Shown piece by piece: positions 30,748-39,668 of a DNA stretch of 64,000 nt. The notes under the pieces are model-generated. The model did no database searches, was not told the DNA's origin, and saw nothing but the letters and a program-made list of their open reading frames with translations. The first letter of the stretch is position 1. Each line of letters opens with the position of its first letter. The stretch comes from Paenibacillus oleatilyticus (GTDB lineage: Bacteria > Bacillota > Bacilli > Paenibacillales > NBRC-103111): NCBI RefSeq assembly GCF_018998565.1, contig NZ_JAHNZO010000015.1, forward strand, positions 1 through 64,000, in the 5' to 3' direction. A program made the position numbers and the translations under genes.

Positions 30748-31695
30748 CTACTTTAAGCGAATTTTGGGGTCCAACCAGCGGTAGGACAGATCGACGAGAA
30801 AATTAATCGATATAACGGCAAATGCAATCAGCACGACCATGCCTTGAATGAGCGGATAATCGCGGTTGGCGATCGCCGTAATAAGAAGCCGGCCCATCCC
30901 GGGGAGCGTGAATACCTGCTCGATTACCAGGCTCCCCGCAAGAATTTCGCCGAAATTCATGCCGACGACCGTGATCACCGGAATCAGCGCATTTTTCAGC
31001 ACGTGCTTGTAATGGATCGTAAACTCCGTCAGCCCCTTGCTGTAAGCGGTCCGCACGTAATCGAGACCGAGCTGCTCCAGCATCGTCGTCCGCAAATACC
31101 GCACCACGATGGCGATTTGCGGAACCGCGACGGCCACGGCGGGCAGCAGCAGCGATTTGAACGCAAGCCACGGGTCCTCCGACCAAGGGACGAAGCGGCT
31201 CACGGACACCCATTTTAACGTCAGGCCAAACAGCAAAATAAGGACGATGCCCGACCAGAACGACGGCACGGCCAGCCCGAGCTGCGTCCCGATCGAGACG
31301 ATCAGGTCCGCCGCTTTTCCCCGCGCCCGCGCTGCTGCAATCCCGAGCGGGATCGAGACGACGACCGTCATCGCAAGCGACATTAGCGCCAGCGACAAGG
31401 TGACGGGGATGCGCCCGCCGATCAAGTCCAGCACCGGCGTGGCGAAGCGCAGCGACTCCCCGAAATCGAGCACCGCGACGCCTTTCAGCCACCGCGCAAG
31501 CTGCTCGAACAGCGGCACGTCCGCACCCAGCTTGGCCTGCAGCGCCTCCACCTGCTCCGGGGTCGCTTCCGTCCCCAGGATCGCCAGCGCCGGATTGCCG
31601 GGAATGATCCGAAAAGCGGAAAACGTCAGCAAAATGACGAGTACGACGGTCAAAAGCAGCGTTATGATCCGGCGCGTCACATATCTGTAGTCCAT
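30748..31695 (-). CDS. Peptide ABC transporter permease (OppB/DppB-like)
   Basis: A permease of 315 residues. The first membrane helix with FRIIPGNPA, the GIAAARARGKAAD loop, the EAA segment YVRTAYSKGLTEFTIHYKHVLKNALIPV (about 210) and the late GSLVIEQVFTLPGMGRLL are diagnostic of DppB/OppB. It forms the channel with the neighbouring OppC-like permease. Confidence 0.94.
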   Translation of the reverse strand: MDYRYVTRRIITLLLTVVLVILLTFSAFRIIPGNPALAILGTEATPEQVEALQAKLGADVPLFEQLARWLKGVAVLDFGESLRFATPVLDLIGGRIPVTLSLALMSLAMTVVVSIPLGIAAARARGKAADLIVSIGTQLGLAVPSFWSGIVLILLFGLTLKWVSVSRFVPWSEDPWLAFKSLLLPAVAVAVPQIAIVVRYLRTTMLEQLGLDYVRTAYSKGLTEFTIHYKHVLKNALIPVITVVGMNFGEILAGSLVIEQVFTLPGMGRLLITAIANRDYPLIQGMVVLIAFAVISINFLVDLSYRWLDPKIRLK

Positions 31696-31710
31696 CGGCG
31701 CTCTCTCCTG

Positions 31711-33285
31711 CTACCGGGTCAAATAAACCGACGACATATCCTGCACATACAACGGATACTGCTTATAGCCGGACAGCGTCTTCTTGAGTGCAACGTTGAG
31801 GTTCGGGTCCATGATGTAGACGGCCGCAGCCTCCTTGGTTAGAATCGTCTGCGCCTGCTTATACGCCTCCGCCCGTTTGTTCGGATCGAGCTCGGTCAAG
31901 CCTTGCTTTAACGCTTTGTCGAATTCCGGGCTTTTGTAATTGAAGAAATTGTTTTTGGAATCCGATGCGTATTTGTTCAAAATGTCGTTCGGATCGAGCT
32001 TTCCGTCCAGCCCGATAATCGTCAGATCGTAGTCCCGGCCCTTGTACACCCGGTCCAGCCATACCGCCCATTCGACCGGCTCGATCTTCAGCTTGATGCC
32101 GACTTTGCCGAGCTGCTGCGCGATCACCTGCGCCGTATCGACGTGGAACTGGTAGTTGGACGGCACGGACAGCGTCGCGGAGAAGCCGTCCTTGTAGCCG
32201 GCCTCGGCGAGCAGGCTCTTCGCCTTCTCGGTGCTGTATTTGTACGTGTCCTGCAGGCCGTCCAAATAATACCGGCTCATGATCGGGCTCATGTTCGAGC
32301 CGAGCTTCGTGCCTTTGCCGAGCGCGACGCCCTTGATGATCTCGTCCCGGTCGACCGCGTAGTTGATCGCCTGCCGCACCCGGATATCGTCGAACGGCTT
32401 CTTCGCGATATTGTAGGTCATGAGCTGCACGAGGTTTTGCGGCGCGCTGATGGTTTGAAATTCGGGGCCGAGCCCCTCCAGCTTTTCCGTGCCGATGCGG
32501 GGGAAAATGTCCGCTTCGCCCGACTTCAAGGCCGCGAGCGCCGCTTCCTGATCCGGAATGATGCGGAATTCGACCTTATCCAGGGACGGCACGTCTTTGA
32601 CGTAATAGTCCTTGTTTTTCTCGATGACGAGGCGCTGTCCCGGCAAATATTCGACGAATCGGAACGGGCCGGTGCCGACCGGCTTTTTGTTGGCGTCTTG
32701 GTAACCCTTCGGAATGACGGACGCTGTCAGCGAGGTCAGGAACGACGCATTGTTTTCCTTGAGCTTGATCACGACCGTCACCGCATCCGGCGCTTCGATC
32801 GACTGTACGCTGGCGAACGCGGGCGAGAGCGGCTTGCCTGTCTCTTTGCCGGCCAGACGTTCGTAGGAATACTTGACATCCTCGGCCGTCACCGCGTTTC
32901 CGTTGTGAAACTTGACGCCCTCCCACAGCTTGAACGTGTAGGTCAGCCCATCCGGTGCAATATCGTAGGACTTGGCAATAGCCGGGTAAATCTCGCCTTT
33001 TTCGTTCGGCTTCAGCAGGCCTTCGTAGACGTTGAACATCATTTCCGACGTGCCGGCGGCTACCGCCAGATGCGGGTCCAGATAGTCCGGGTCTTGAGGA
33101 ACGATGACGACGACGCTGCCTCCGTTGACTTTTTCCCCGGCCCCGGCCGCCTTGGCCGGCTGCGCGGTTTCTCCGCCCGAGCCCGCCGCAGGCTTGCCGC
33201 TTCCGCTGCATGCGGCAAGCAGAATCATAATTGCCAGACCAGTCATGGCCGTAAAAAGCTTTCTATTATTTCGCTGACGTTTCAT
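31711..33285 (-). CDS. Peptide-binding lipoprotein (SBP family 5)
   Basis: A protein of 524 residues. The signal peptide ends in the lipobox LLAACSG (Cys about 26). SBP_bac_5 features follow: PDYLDPHLAVAAGTSEMMFNVYEGL (about 65), WEGVKFHNGNAVTAEDVKYSYERL (about 125) and DIRVRQAINYAVDRDEII (about 305). It delivers peptides or related compounds to the permeases encoded downstream. The start at 33285 follows GGGGGGACATGCACA. Confidence 0.92.
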   Translation of the reverse strand: MKRQRNNRKLFTAMTGLAIMILLAACSGSGKPAAGSGGETAQPAKAAGAGEKVNGGSVVVIVPQDPDYLDPHLAVAAGTSEMMFNVYEGLLKPNEKGEIYPAIAKSYDIAPDGLTYTFKLWEGVKFHNGNAVTAEDVKYSYERLAGKETGKPLSPAFASVQSIEAPDAVTVVIKLKENNASFLTSLTASVIPKGYQDANKKPVGTGPFRFVEYLPGQRLVIEKNKDYYVKDVPSLDKVEFRIIPDQEAALAALKSGEADIFPRIGTEKLEGLGPEFQTISAPQNLVQLMTYNIAKKPFDDIRVRQAINYAVDRDEIIKGVALGKGTKLGSNMSPIMSRYYLDGLQDTYKYSTEKAKSLLAEAGYKDGFSATLSVPSNYQFHVDTAQVIAQQLGKVGIKLKIEPVEWAVWLDRVYKGRDYDLTIIGLDGKLDPNDILNKYASDSKNNFFNYKSPEFDKALKQGLTELDPNKRAEAYKQAQTILTKEAAAVYIMDPNLNVALKKTLSGYKQYPLYVQDMSSVYLTR

Positions 33286-33342
33286 TGTGCATGTCCCCCC
33301 GCTCGTTCTTGCCTCATTTTGATGATCCGCCAATCCGGCCTT

Positions 33343-34035
33343 TTACCTGTGCACGATGTCCGGCACCGCCTCGATGGAAGCGATCGTCGGCTCGTGGACA
33401 AGCTCCTCGATCCCGAGCCGGCCGAACCGGTTGATCAGCACCGCGTCCATGCCGACCCGGGAGCTGCCGACGACATCGTCGTAATAATTGTCCCCGACGT
33501 ACAGGCAATCGTCAGGCGAAACGTCCGCCGCCCTCAGAGCGCAGAGGAAAATTTCTTTGCCCGGCTTCTCCGAGCCGACCTCGGATGAAATGACGATGTG
33601 GTCGAAGTAGCCGATCAGCCCGTTATCCTCCAGCACGTGCCGTGCTGTCGCGTCCCAATTGCTGATGAGGCCTACGCCGACGGCATGCTTTCTCAGCCGT
33701 TCCAGCACCGTGCTTGTATACGGGAACGACAGCCATTTCCGCTGCGACAAGCCCTGAATTTCGCGCATACGCCCGCACTGCCTGTGTAGGTCGAAGTGAA
33801 AGCCAAGTCTGTAGTTCACGACACCCAAATACCAAGGAAAAAACGTCTGCGCTTCTTTGCCCAGCGCCCCCGGATATTCCCGCATGAACAGCTTGTCGGT
33901 CAAGTGGTACGCCCGTTCCACTTCGCTTAACGGAACGTCCGCCCCCTGCTCCCGCACAAACTGCCGGTAGACCTCCTCCCTTTGCTGATAAACGAGCGTG
34001 TAGCCCAGATCGAACCAAACGAACGATTTGCCCAT
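33343..34035 (-). CDS. HAD-superfamily hydrolase-like protein
   Basis: A protein of 230 residues. Motif I is FDLGYTLVY: the nucleophile Asp is kept, but the second Asp of DxD is Gly. Motif II is LISNWD (about 125), the lysine is in SEKPGKEIF, and motif IV is YVGDNYYDDVVGSSRVG (about 190). HAD members with DLGxT are known, but acid-phosphatase activity is less certain for them. The start at 34035 follows GGAGGAACCC. It lies between the CocE-like hydrolase and the binding protein in the peptide operon. Confidence 0.85.
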   Translation of the reverse strand: MGKSFVWFDLGYTLVYQQREEVYRQFVREQGADVPLSEVERAYHLTDKLFMREYPGALGKEAQTFFPWYLGVVNYRLGFHFDLHRQCGRMREIQGLSQRKWLSFPYTSTVLERLRKHAVGVGLISNWDATARHVLEDNGLIGYFDHIVISSEVGSEKPGKEIFLCALRAADVSPDDCLYVGDNYYDDVVGSSRVGMDAVLINRFGRLGIEELVHEPTIASIEAVPDIVHR

Positions 34036-34066
34036 GGGTTCCTCCCGATGATGTATCAAAGCTCCT

Positions 34067-35812
34067 TTATCTTGTTTCTTGCGCCGACCGGACGATCGGC
34101 AGCAGCACGTGCGATGGATGCAGCCGGTCATGATAGACCGTTTGCGTCGCGGTCGCGAAGTCGGCCTCCGTTGCTTCCCCCGGCGGCATAAACCGGTTCG
34201 GATTCCGGTCGAACGTCGGGAACAGCGAGCTGGTTACGTCCACGCGGATCGCATGACGCTTCTTGAACACGATCGCCGTCGGACCGAGCGGAATTTCGTA
34301 GCGGACGATTTCTCCCGGCGTTACCGGCTGCGGATGCTCCAGCGAATGGCGGAAGGAGGCTCGCACGATGCCCTCCGCTATGTTGTACGCCCGGCCGTCC
34401 GGGTGAACGTCGACCAGCTTCACGACAAAATCGGTGTCCTCCGCCGTCGTCGCCGCGTACAGGACGGCCGTTACGTTTCCTTCAACGGCGACCTCTTCCT
34501 CAAGCGTCACCGACGTATAGACCAGGACGTCGTTGCGCACCTCGACGGGCAGCTGGTTTTTCGGCCCCATCGGGGTCAGCTCCGGCACAGCGCCCGACCG
34601 CCCTCCGAGCGCAGGCACCGGAATCGACGGATGGTAGACGAACGTGTCCGGATGCTCGGCTTCGGGCGGCTCCTCGGTTAACGCGCCGTCGCCGCTCACC
34701 GAGTTGGCCCGGCTTGCGCTGCGCAAATAAAAGGGCGTCTCCGCCGCAGACTGCGGCGGCCACTGCTCCGCCTGCTTCCAGCGGTTGTCCCCCATGACGA
34801 AGTATTGAACCGGAGCGACGCCGCTCCATTGCGAGGCATCTTCCTTCAGCCAGCGGCCGAACCATTCGAGCTGCAGCCGGTCGATCCGGTTGGCCGCTTC
34901 CGGCCCGAAATCAAGCTCGCCCACGTACCTCGACCACGGCATATGGTACCACGGCTCGACGATCAGGTACTGATTGTCCCGCGCCTGAGCCGTCGCTCCC
35001 TGCGCCCGCACGCCGTTAAAATTTTCAATCGTACCGTCGACGAACAGATCGTACCAGCCGCCGACATGCAGCGCAGGCACTTCAATCGCGCCGTACCGCT
35101 CCCGCAGTGAGCGGGCCGTCCAATACGGGCCGCGGACGGGATGCTCCAGCCATTCCCGGTAATAAGGCGCCAGCTCCTCGCGGATCGCCGCCGTCCGCTT
35201 CAGCGGCAAGGAACGGTACACCCCATGGATGCCGGCCAGACTTGCCGCGAGCTCGGCGGCCCAATCGGTCCGGCCCTTACGCAGCGCGGTGTCCTGGGCG
35301 ACGAACAATACCCACGACTGGATGCTGGCCAAGGCGAACGCGCCGCTGCGGTACGTTTTCCCTTGATACGAATCGGACCCGATCATCGCTGGCGCGATAC
35401 AGGTCAAGTGCGGAGGCCGGCTGTCCGCCGCCAGCCACTGCACGGCGGCGGCGTACGAGAAGCCGTACATCCCGACCTTCGGGAGCGCATAGGGCAGCCC
35501 GGCCGCCCATTCGATCGTGTCATATCCGTCTTCCGCTTCCGTCCGGTAAGGCTGAAATTCGCCTTCCGACTCCCACCGTCCGCGGGTGTCCTGCACGATC
35601 ACGACATAGCCGTGCTGTGCATACCAGGACGGATGCGCATAATTCATCGTCTGCGCGTCGGCCTTATTGTACGGTGTCCGCATCAGCAGCACGGGATGCC
35701 GCTCCGGCGAATCCGGCCGGTAAATGTCGGCGTATAGCGTCACGCCGTCGCGCATCGGCACGGGAACATGTTTTTCCGTGATGATTTGGTCTATCGGTAT
35801 CCGATTCGTCAT
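34067..35812 (-). CDS. CocE/NonD-family hydrolase (X-Pro dipeptidyl-peptidase-like)
   Basis: A protein of 581 residues. The alpha/beta-hydrolase part (about 1-340) has YADIYRPD, VVIVQDTRGRWESEGEF and the nucleophile elbow GMYGFSYAAAVQW. Asp and His candidates lie in HVGGWYDLFVDG and EPWYHMPW. The C-terminal jelly-roll domain (about 370-575) is that of X-Pro dipeptidyl peptidases and cocaine esterases. Substrate could be an N-terminal X-Pro peptide, acyl ester or amide; the operon context of peptide import favours a peptide or peptide-like ester. The start overlaps the P1 peptidase stop by 4 nt. Confidence 0.88.
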   Translation of the reverse strand: MTNRIPIDQIITEKHVPVPMRDGVTLYADIYRPDSPERHPVLLMRTPYNKADAQTMNYAHPSWYAQHGYVVIVQDTRGRWESEGEFQPYRTEAEDGYDTIEWAAGLPYALPKVGMYGFSYAAAVQWLAADSRPPHLTCIAPAMIGSDSYQGKTYRSGAFALASIQSWVLFVAQDTALRKGRTDWAAELAASLAGIHGVYRSLPLKRTAAIREELAPYYREWLEHPVRGPYWTARSLRERYGAIEVPALHVGGWYDLFVDGTIENFNGVRAQGATAQARDNQYLIVEPWYHMPWSRYVGELDFGPEAANRIDRLQLEWFGRWLKEDASQWSGVAPVQYFVMGDNRWKQAEQWPPQSAAETPFYLRSASRANSVSGDGALTEEPPEAEHPDTFVYHPSIPVPALGGRSGAVPELTPMGPKNQLPVEVRNDVLVYTSVTLEEEVAVEGNVTAVLYAATTAEDTDFVVKLVDVHPDGRAYNIAEGIVRASFRHSLEHPQPVTPGEIVRYEIPLGPTAIVFKKRHAIRVDVTSSLFPTFDRNPNRFMPPGEATEADFATATQTVYHDRLHPSHVLLPIVRSAQETR

Positions 35813-36807
35813 AGCTTGATTCCGTCTCCCTGCCGTACGTTTTTGAGATCCCGGTGCGACAGCAAGCCACCCCCGCCCTCCGCCAACCGGACGGCGCGCG
35901 CGATCGCTTCCGCCACGACCTGCGCCGACACCGCCCCGACGACGTCGACCGAAGCGTCCACCCCGCCGGTCGAGGCCGCGAATACGGCATCGCCATCGTA
36001 CATCGTATGGACCGGATAGATCGTGCGGGCGAAGCCGTCGTGCGTCATCTCCGCCACTTTCTTGAGCTCGGCTTTCGTCAGGTTGGCGTTGCTTGCGACG
36101 ACGGCCAGCGTCGTGTTGGTGCCCTTCGGCACCTCCGTAAACGAGAAGGGCTTGCGGATAAGCAGCTCGTGGCTGTCCTCCAGACGGCCGTCCGCGCTCA
36201 GCGGTCCCGCCAGCACTTCACGGGTCGCGGGGTCCCGCACTTCGCCAAGCGCGTTCACGGCAACGACGGCCCCGATCACCAGCCCCCCGGGCAGCCGGAC
36301 GGAGGCCGAGCCGAGCCCGGACTTCATCGCTTTGGCGAACCCGCCAATCTTCCCGACCGAAGCGCCGCAGCCCGCGCCGACGTTGCCCTCCTGCACCGGA
36401 GCGTCCGTGGCGCGGCTCGCCGCCGCATAGCCCATGGCCTTATCGGGCCGGACCTTCGGATCGCCGACGGACAAATCGAACAGCACGGCGGCCGGGACAA
36501 TCGGCACGATGCCGTAGCCGACGTCAGCGCCGATCCCCCGCCCCTCCAAATAGGCGGCTATGCCTGTCGCCGAGTCCAAGCCGTAGCCCGAGCCTCCGCT
36601 TAGGCAGATCGCATGCACGCGGTCCACCAGGCAGGTCGGGTCCAGCAAATCGGTCTCCCGCGTGCCGGGCGCCGAGCCGCGCACATCGACGCTGCACAGC
36701 GCCCCCTTCTCCCATACAATGGCTGTACAGCCCGTCCATGCCCGGGGATCATGCGCATGTCCCACCTTCGTACCGGGTACATCCACAAGCGAACCCGCCG
36801 TTGTCAT
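35809..36807 (-). CDS. P1-family (DmpA/BapA-like) aminopeptidase
   Basis: A protein of 332 residues of the DmpA/L-aminopeptidase-D-esterase fold. These enzymes self-cleave to expose a catalytic Ser or Thr. Visible marks: LVDVPGTKVGHAHDP (about 8), CLSGGSGYGLDSATGIAAYLE (about 85), and TNTTLAVVASNANLTKAEL (about 235), where the cleavage and nucleophile would lie. It probably releases N-terminal residues, beta-amino or D-residues included, from small peptides. The start at 36807 follows GGAGGCGATGAG. First gene of the peptide operon, behind an attenuator-like leader. Confidence 0.9.
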   Translation of the reverse strand: MTTAGSLVDVPGTKVGHAHDPRAWTGCTAIVWEKGALCSVDVRGSAPGTRETDLLDPTCLVDRVHAICLSGGSGYGLDSATGIAAYLEGRGIGADVGYGIVPIVPAAVLFDLSVGDPKVRPDKAMGYAAASRATDAPVQEGNVGAGCGASVGKIGGFAKAMKSGLGSASVRLPGGLVIGAVVAVNALGEVRDPATREVLAGPLSADGRLEDSHELLIRKPFSFTEVPKGTNTTLAVVASNANLTKAELKKVAEMTHDGFARTIYPVHTMYDGDAVFAASTGGVDASVDVVGAVSAQVVAEAIARAVRLAEGGGGLLSHRDLKNVRQGDGIKL

Positions 36808-36844
36808 CTCATCGCCTCCAAGACATCTCAAGAACAAAAAAGCA

Positions 36845-36886
36845 CAAAAAAAAGATGCAGCTCGCCCCAAGGCGCAAACTACATCT
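36845..36886 (-). terminator. Leader terminator (attenuator) of the peptide operon
   Basis: On the minus strand GATGTAGTTTGCGCC pairs with GGCGAGCTGCATC, followed directly by eight T. It lies between the promoter and the first gene, so it must be read through for operon expression. A CCGG-ACAA-CCGG hairpin sits just before it. Confidence 0.75.
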
Positions 36887-36943
36887 CCGGTTGTCCGGTC
36901 GCTTTTTAAATTCCAATCGATTTAGTCGGTTATTTTGACATCC

Positions 36944-36973
36944 ATACTAGCACAGCTCTCAACTTCCGGTCAA
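36944..36973 (-). promoter_or_regulatory. Promoter of the peptide operon
   Basis: On the minus strand TTGACC (36968-36973), an 18-nt spacer and TAGTAT (36944-36949). The transcript would carry a roughly 130-nt leader before the P1 peptidase start, including the attenuator. Confidence 0.65.
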
Positions 36974-37180
36974 TATCCTTTTAACTCCTCAATTTGGCTC
37001 GCTCATCCTACCTTCCTGTTCGCAAACGGACCTCCGGACCTGCGGGTAAACAGATCTGCAGACGCGTCACAAAACGACTTCTCCGGTATATCATCAGGAT
37101 GTCGCCATCAAAAAGCTTCGCCGGCCGGGCCGGGATTCCCTAGCACATGCTCTGGCCGAATAAGAAAGGAGCGTATCTCC

Positions 37181-37867
37181 ATGCAGCAAACTACCATGAA
37201 TGACATGGCTTTAGCCCCAAAACGGAGCGCCTTCGAACGATTCACCAAGAGGGCGGTATGGCCCGCTTACGCCGGCTGCGTTTGGGCGATCGTCTATGCG
37301 GTGTTCGTCCGGTTCTATCAAGCGGCCGGAGGAGCAATAGGCATGTCGGGGCAGCCCAGAAACCCTGAGCTGGGGTTATATATGGCAAGCTATCTTGCGG
37401 GCGTATTGATCTTGATATGCGGATTTATACTGCTTGGTCTCGTCAAGCCATGGGGACGGACCGTTCCGGCATGGGTGCCGTGGATTGCGGGGAAACCGAT
37501 CCCCCGAGCGGTTATTTTAATCCCCACCCTCCTCTGCACAGCCTTCTTGCTTGCGCATGGAGCGGCCGGAATCGTCACGAGAGCCCTTTTTCTAGCCGGT
37601 ATCATCGCCATCAACCTGCCGGAGCAGTACTGGATCGACATCGATCTACACAGCATGGCTTTATGGGATCTGCTGGTTTACGAGCCGTGGTTTCTCGTTA
37701 TGGGCCTATTGTCCGGCTTAACGGCCGCTCACTACGCGCAGGCTTCCGGTGTTTCATTGCCCGCTTTGCGACGCGGCACGACGCTTTACTTGATATTCGT
37801 CGTCCTCCTGACCATGCTGTTCACGTGCTCGATCGCCTTTGATTTTGTCGATAAAATAAGCTTTTAA
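37181..37867 (+). CDS. Multi-pass membrane protein of unknown function
   Basis: A protein of 228 residues with about five hydrophobic segments, starting with VWPAYAGCVWAIVYAVFVRFY (about 25). It has short polar loops, and I recognise no catalytic motif. The layout resembles small DUF3995-type membrane proteins, but I cannot confirm that. The start at 37181 follows GAAAGGAGCGTATCTCC. A longer upstream frame is not supported. No operon partner; a hairpin (GCAGCTGC/GCGGCTGC, 37888-37915) follows and may terminate it. Confidence 0.65.
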   Translation: MQQTTMNDMALAPKRSAFERFTKRAVWPAYAGCVWAIVYAVFVRFYQAAGGAIGMSGQPRNPELGLYMASYLAGVLILICGFILLGLVKPWGRTVPAWVPWIAGKPIPRAVILIPTLLCTAFLLAHGAAGIVTRALFLAGIIAINLPEQYWIDIDLHSMALWDLLVYEPWFLVMGLLSGLTAAHYAQASGVSLPALRRGTTLYLIFVVLLTMLFTCSIAFDFVDKISF

Positions 37868-37956
37868 CCACTCACAACAGCGGAAAACGCAGCTGCCAAA
37901 AAAGCGGCTGCTTTGTCCGTCTTAGACGGTACAAGGTTTTTACAGCAAATTTGGCA

Positions 37957-37986
37957 TTGACAACGAAAACAAGCCCGGATTATGAT
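37957..37986 (+). promoter_or_regulatory. Promoter of the nitroreductase-like gene
   Basis: TTGACA (37957-37962), an 18-nt spacer and TATGAT (37981-37986). A consensus-like sigma-A promoter about 180 bp before the gene, with a structured leader in between. Confidence 0.75.
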
Positions 37987-38062
37987 ACAGATGATTCGTA
38001 TTCCTAGTATTTCCATCGAAATTATTAATCATCATTATTAATCATCGACCAGTCCACTGGAG

Positions 38063-38130
38063 AGACATGATTGTGCTACGCCTTCGAAGCTTTCCCGCTT
38101 CGCGGCTCGGTGCATTGATGTCTTTTTTTA
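38063..38130 (+). terminator. Leader terminator (attenuator) of the nitroreductase-like gene
   Basis: AGACAT pairs with ATGTCT, and within it CGAAGC pairs perfectly with GCTTCG over TTTCCC. Seven T follow (38123-38129). It lies between a strong promoter and the gene, so the gene needs read-through. A small CCAGT/ACTGG hairpin is just upstream. Confidence 0.7.
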
Positions 38131-38167
38131 TGAACTCATTTATTTCATCTGCTGCGGAGGGATTAGC

Positions 38168-39469
38168 ATGTCGCTAGACAACATCGAAATCGACGAGCAA
38201 TGGTTAAAGGAAATCGCCGAATTTCCCTTGGTGGAAGCGCTGTTCGGCCGACGTTCCCGGCGTTTTTTCCGGGGGGCGGAAATTCCGGACGGAACGCTCG
38301 CCTATACATCCGAGCATGAGCCGCTGCCGCTCGACAATCTTGAGAAGCTGCTCATATTGCTTGCGGTCGGGGGCGTCACCGGATGGCACCATTCCGTCAC
38401 CCGGCACGACCGGTATAAACCGCATTTATCCAATTATTCCGGATCGGCTTCGGGAAGGACGTTCCCTTCGGCCGCCGGCTTCCATACGTCGGAAATCTTT
38501 TTCACGGACGATACGGGAACGTATATTTTCCAGACGAGAGACGCCAAACCGGAAGCGGAGCGTCAAGAAGACGGCCGGCACAGCATCACCGAACTCATCG
38601 ACAAGTACAAAAAGCGCATCCGCAAAATTTCGAACAAGCGGCTGCACATTCCGAACTATGAGCCCTACATGGAAGGGCACAATTCTTGGGTCGCCAATCG
38701 GCCCGGCACGTTCCTTGCGTTTCCCGTCGGCGATCTGGCGCAGCATACGATTGCCAACCTGTGCTTTTATGTGCAGAACGGGCTGAGCATCTACGACGAC
38801 GTGAACCACCGGAAAATCCCGGGACTCGAGCCATTCGCCGACATCATCGACGTGGAAAATCCGCTGCCGCTGACGTTCCTGGACCAATATTCGCTGGCCG
38901 AGTTGTCGGCCGAATTGTCCACGGCTACCTACGCGGGTATGCTGATGCAGCAGGCGCTCGGGCTCGGAGGCTGGATGTTCGACGGCATCGACCGGCTGAC
39001 GGTGCTGGGCGCAAGCGGCGACCCGGAGGTGCCCGGGCTCGGCTTCCGGTACGATACGGACGAGCGCTGGCCGCTGCCGAATCCGACCGGGCTCGAAGGC
39101 GTATTCGTCTCGTACACGCCGCCTCATTTCAAAGACATGCGCGCCGCCGTCGACGCATTCTGCGAGCGCAAGTTCGGCCCGAACGGCCCGTTCCATCCGG
39201 ACACGCCGGGACCATGGAAGGACCCGCGCAAAGTAAGAAGCAGCGCGCAGGTGCACGACGAGCAGTTCCGCGCCGCCGTGGCACATATCGCGCAGTATGT
39301 GTACGACACGTTCGGCAAATTCCCGGCCACCGTGCCGTCGGTGTACTCGCTGATGTATTTGCAGACGCATCATCTCGACTTGGACTATTACGACAAGTTT
39401 TTCGGGCCGCACTCCTATTTGCGCACCCATGCGGAGCATCTGGAGAAGCGGCACGGCATCAAAAGATAA
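38168..39469 (+). CDS. Nitroreductase/SagB-like flavoprotein of unknown role
   Basis: A protein of 433 residues. The N-terminal RRSRRFF segment (about 29) followed by LDNLEKLLILLAVGGVTGW is the usual opening of the nitroreductase/SagB fold, and STATYAGMLMQQALGLGGWMFDG (about 250) matches the helix before the FMN site. The protein is far longer than simple nitroreductases, and its C-terminal third (about 310-433) is unassigned. No RiPP precursor, YcaO or lantibiotic-type gene is adjacent. The start at 38168 follows GGAGGGATTAGC. Oxidoreductase activity is likely by fold; the substrate is unknown. Confidence 0.6.
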   Translation: MSLDNIEIDEQWLKEIAEFPLVEALFGRRSRRFFRGAEIPDGTLAYTSEHEPLPLDNLEKLLILLAVGGVTGWHHSVTRHDRYKPHLSNYSGSASGRTFPSAAGFHTSEIFFTDDTGTYIFQTRDAKPEAERQEDGRHSITELIDKYKKRIRKISNKRLHIPNYEPYMEGHNSWVANRPGTFLAFPVGDLAQHTIANLCFYVQNGLSIYDDVNHRKIPGLEPFADIIDVENPLPLTFLDQYSLAELSAELSTATYAGMLMQQALGLGGWMFDGIDRLTVLGASGDPEVPGLGFRYDTDERWPLPNPTGLEGVFVSYTPPHFKDMRAAVDAFCERKFGPNGPFHPDTPGPWKDPRKVRSSAQVHDEQFRAAVAHIAQYVYDTFGKFPATVPSVYSLMYLQTHHLDLDYYDKFFGPHSYLRTHAEHLEKRHGIKR

Positions 39470-39668
39470 CGATCGCCAAAACAAAAGCTGCCCCCTCCGA
39501 GCATACGCCGATCGAGCGGCAGGCTCCTTGAGGGGGCACCCTTGTGCCTAAGAATGTTTTTCCATGAACATATTGCTTTCAATATTTGCATTTGGGAAAA
39601 TTTTGCAAAAACAACCATTTGCCTTATGATCAATAAGTATAATTGTCCATTCGGGAGGGACACGGATT

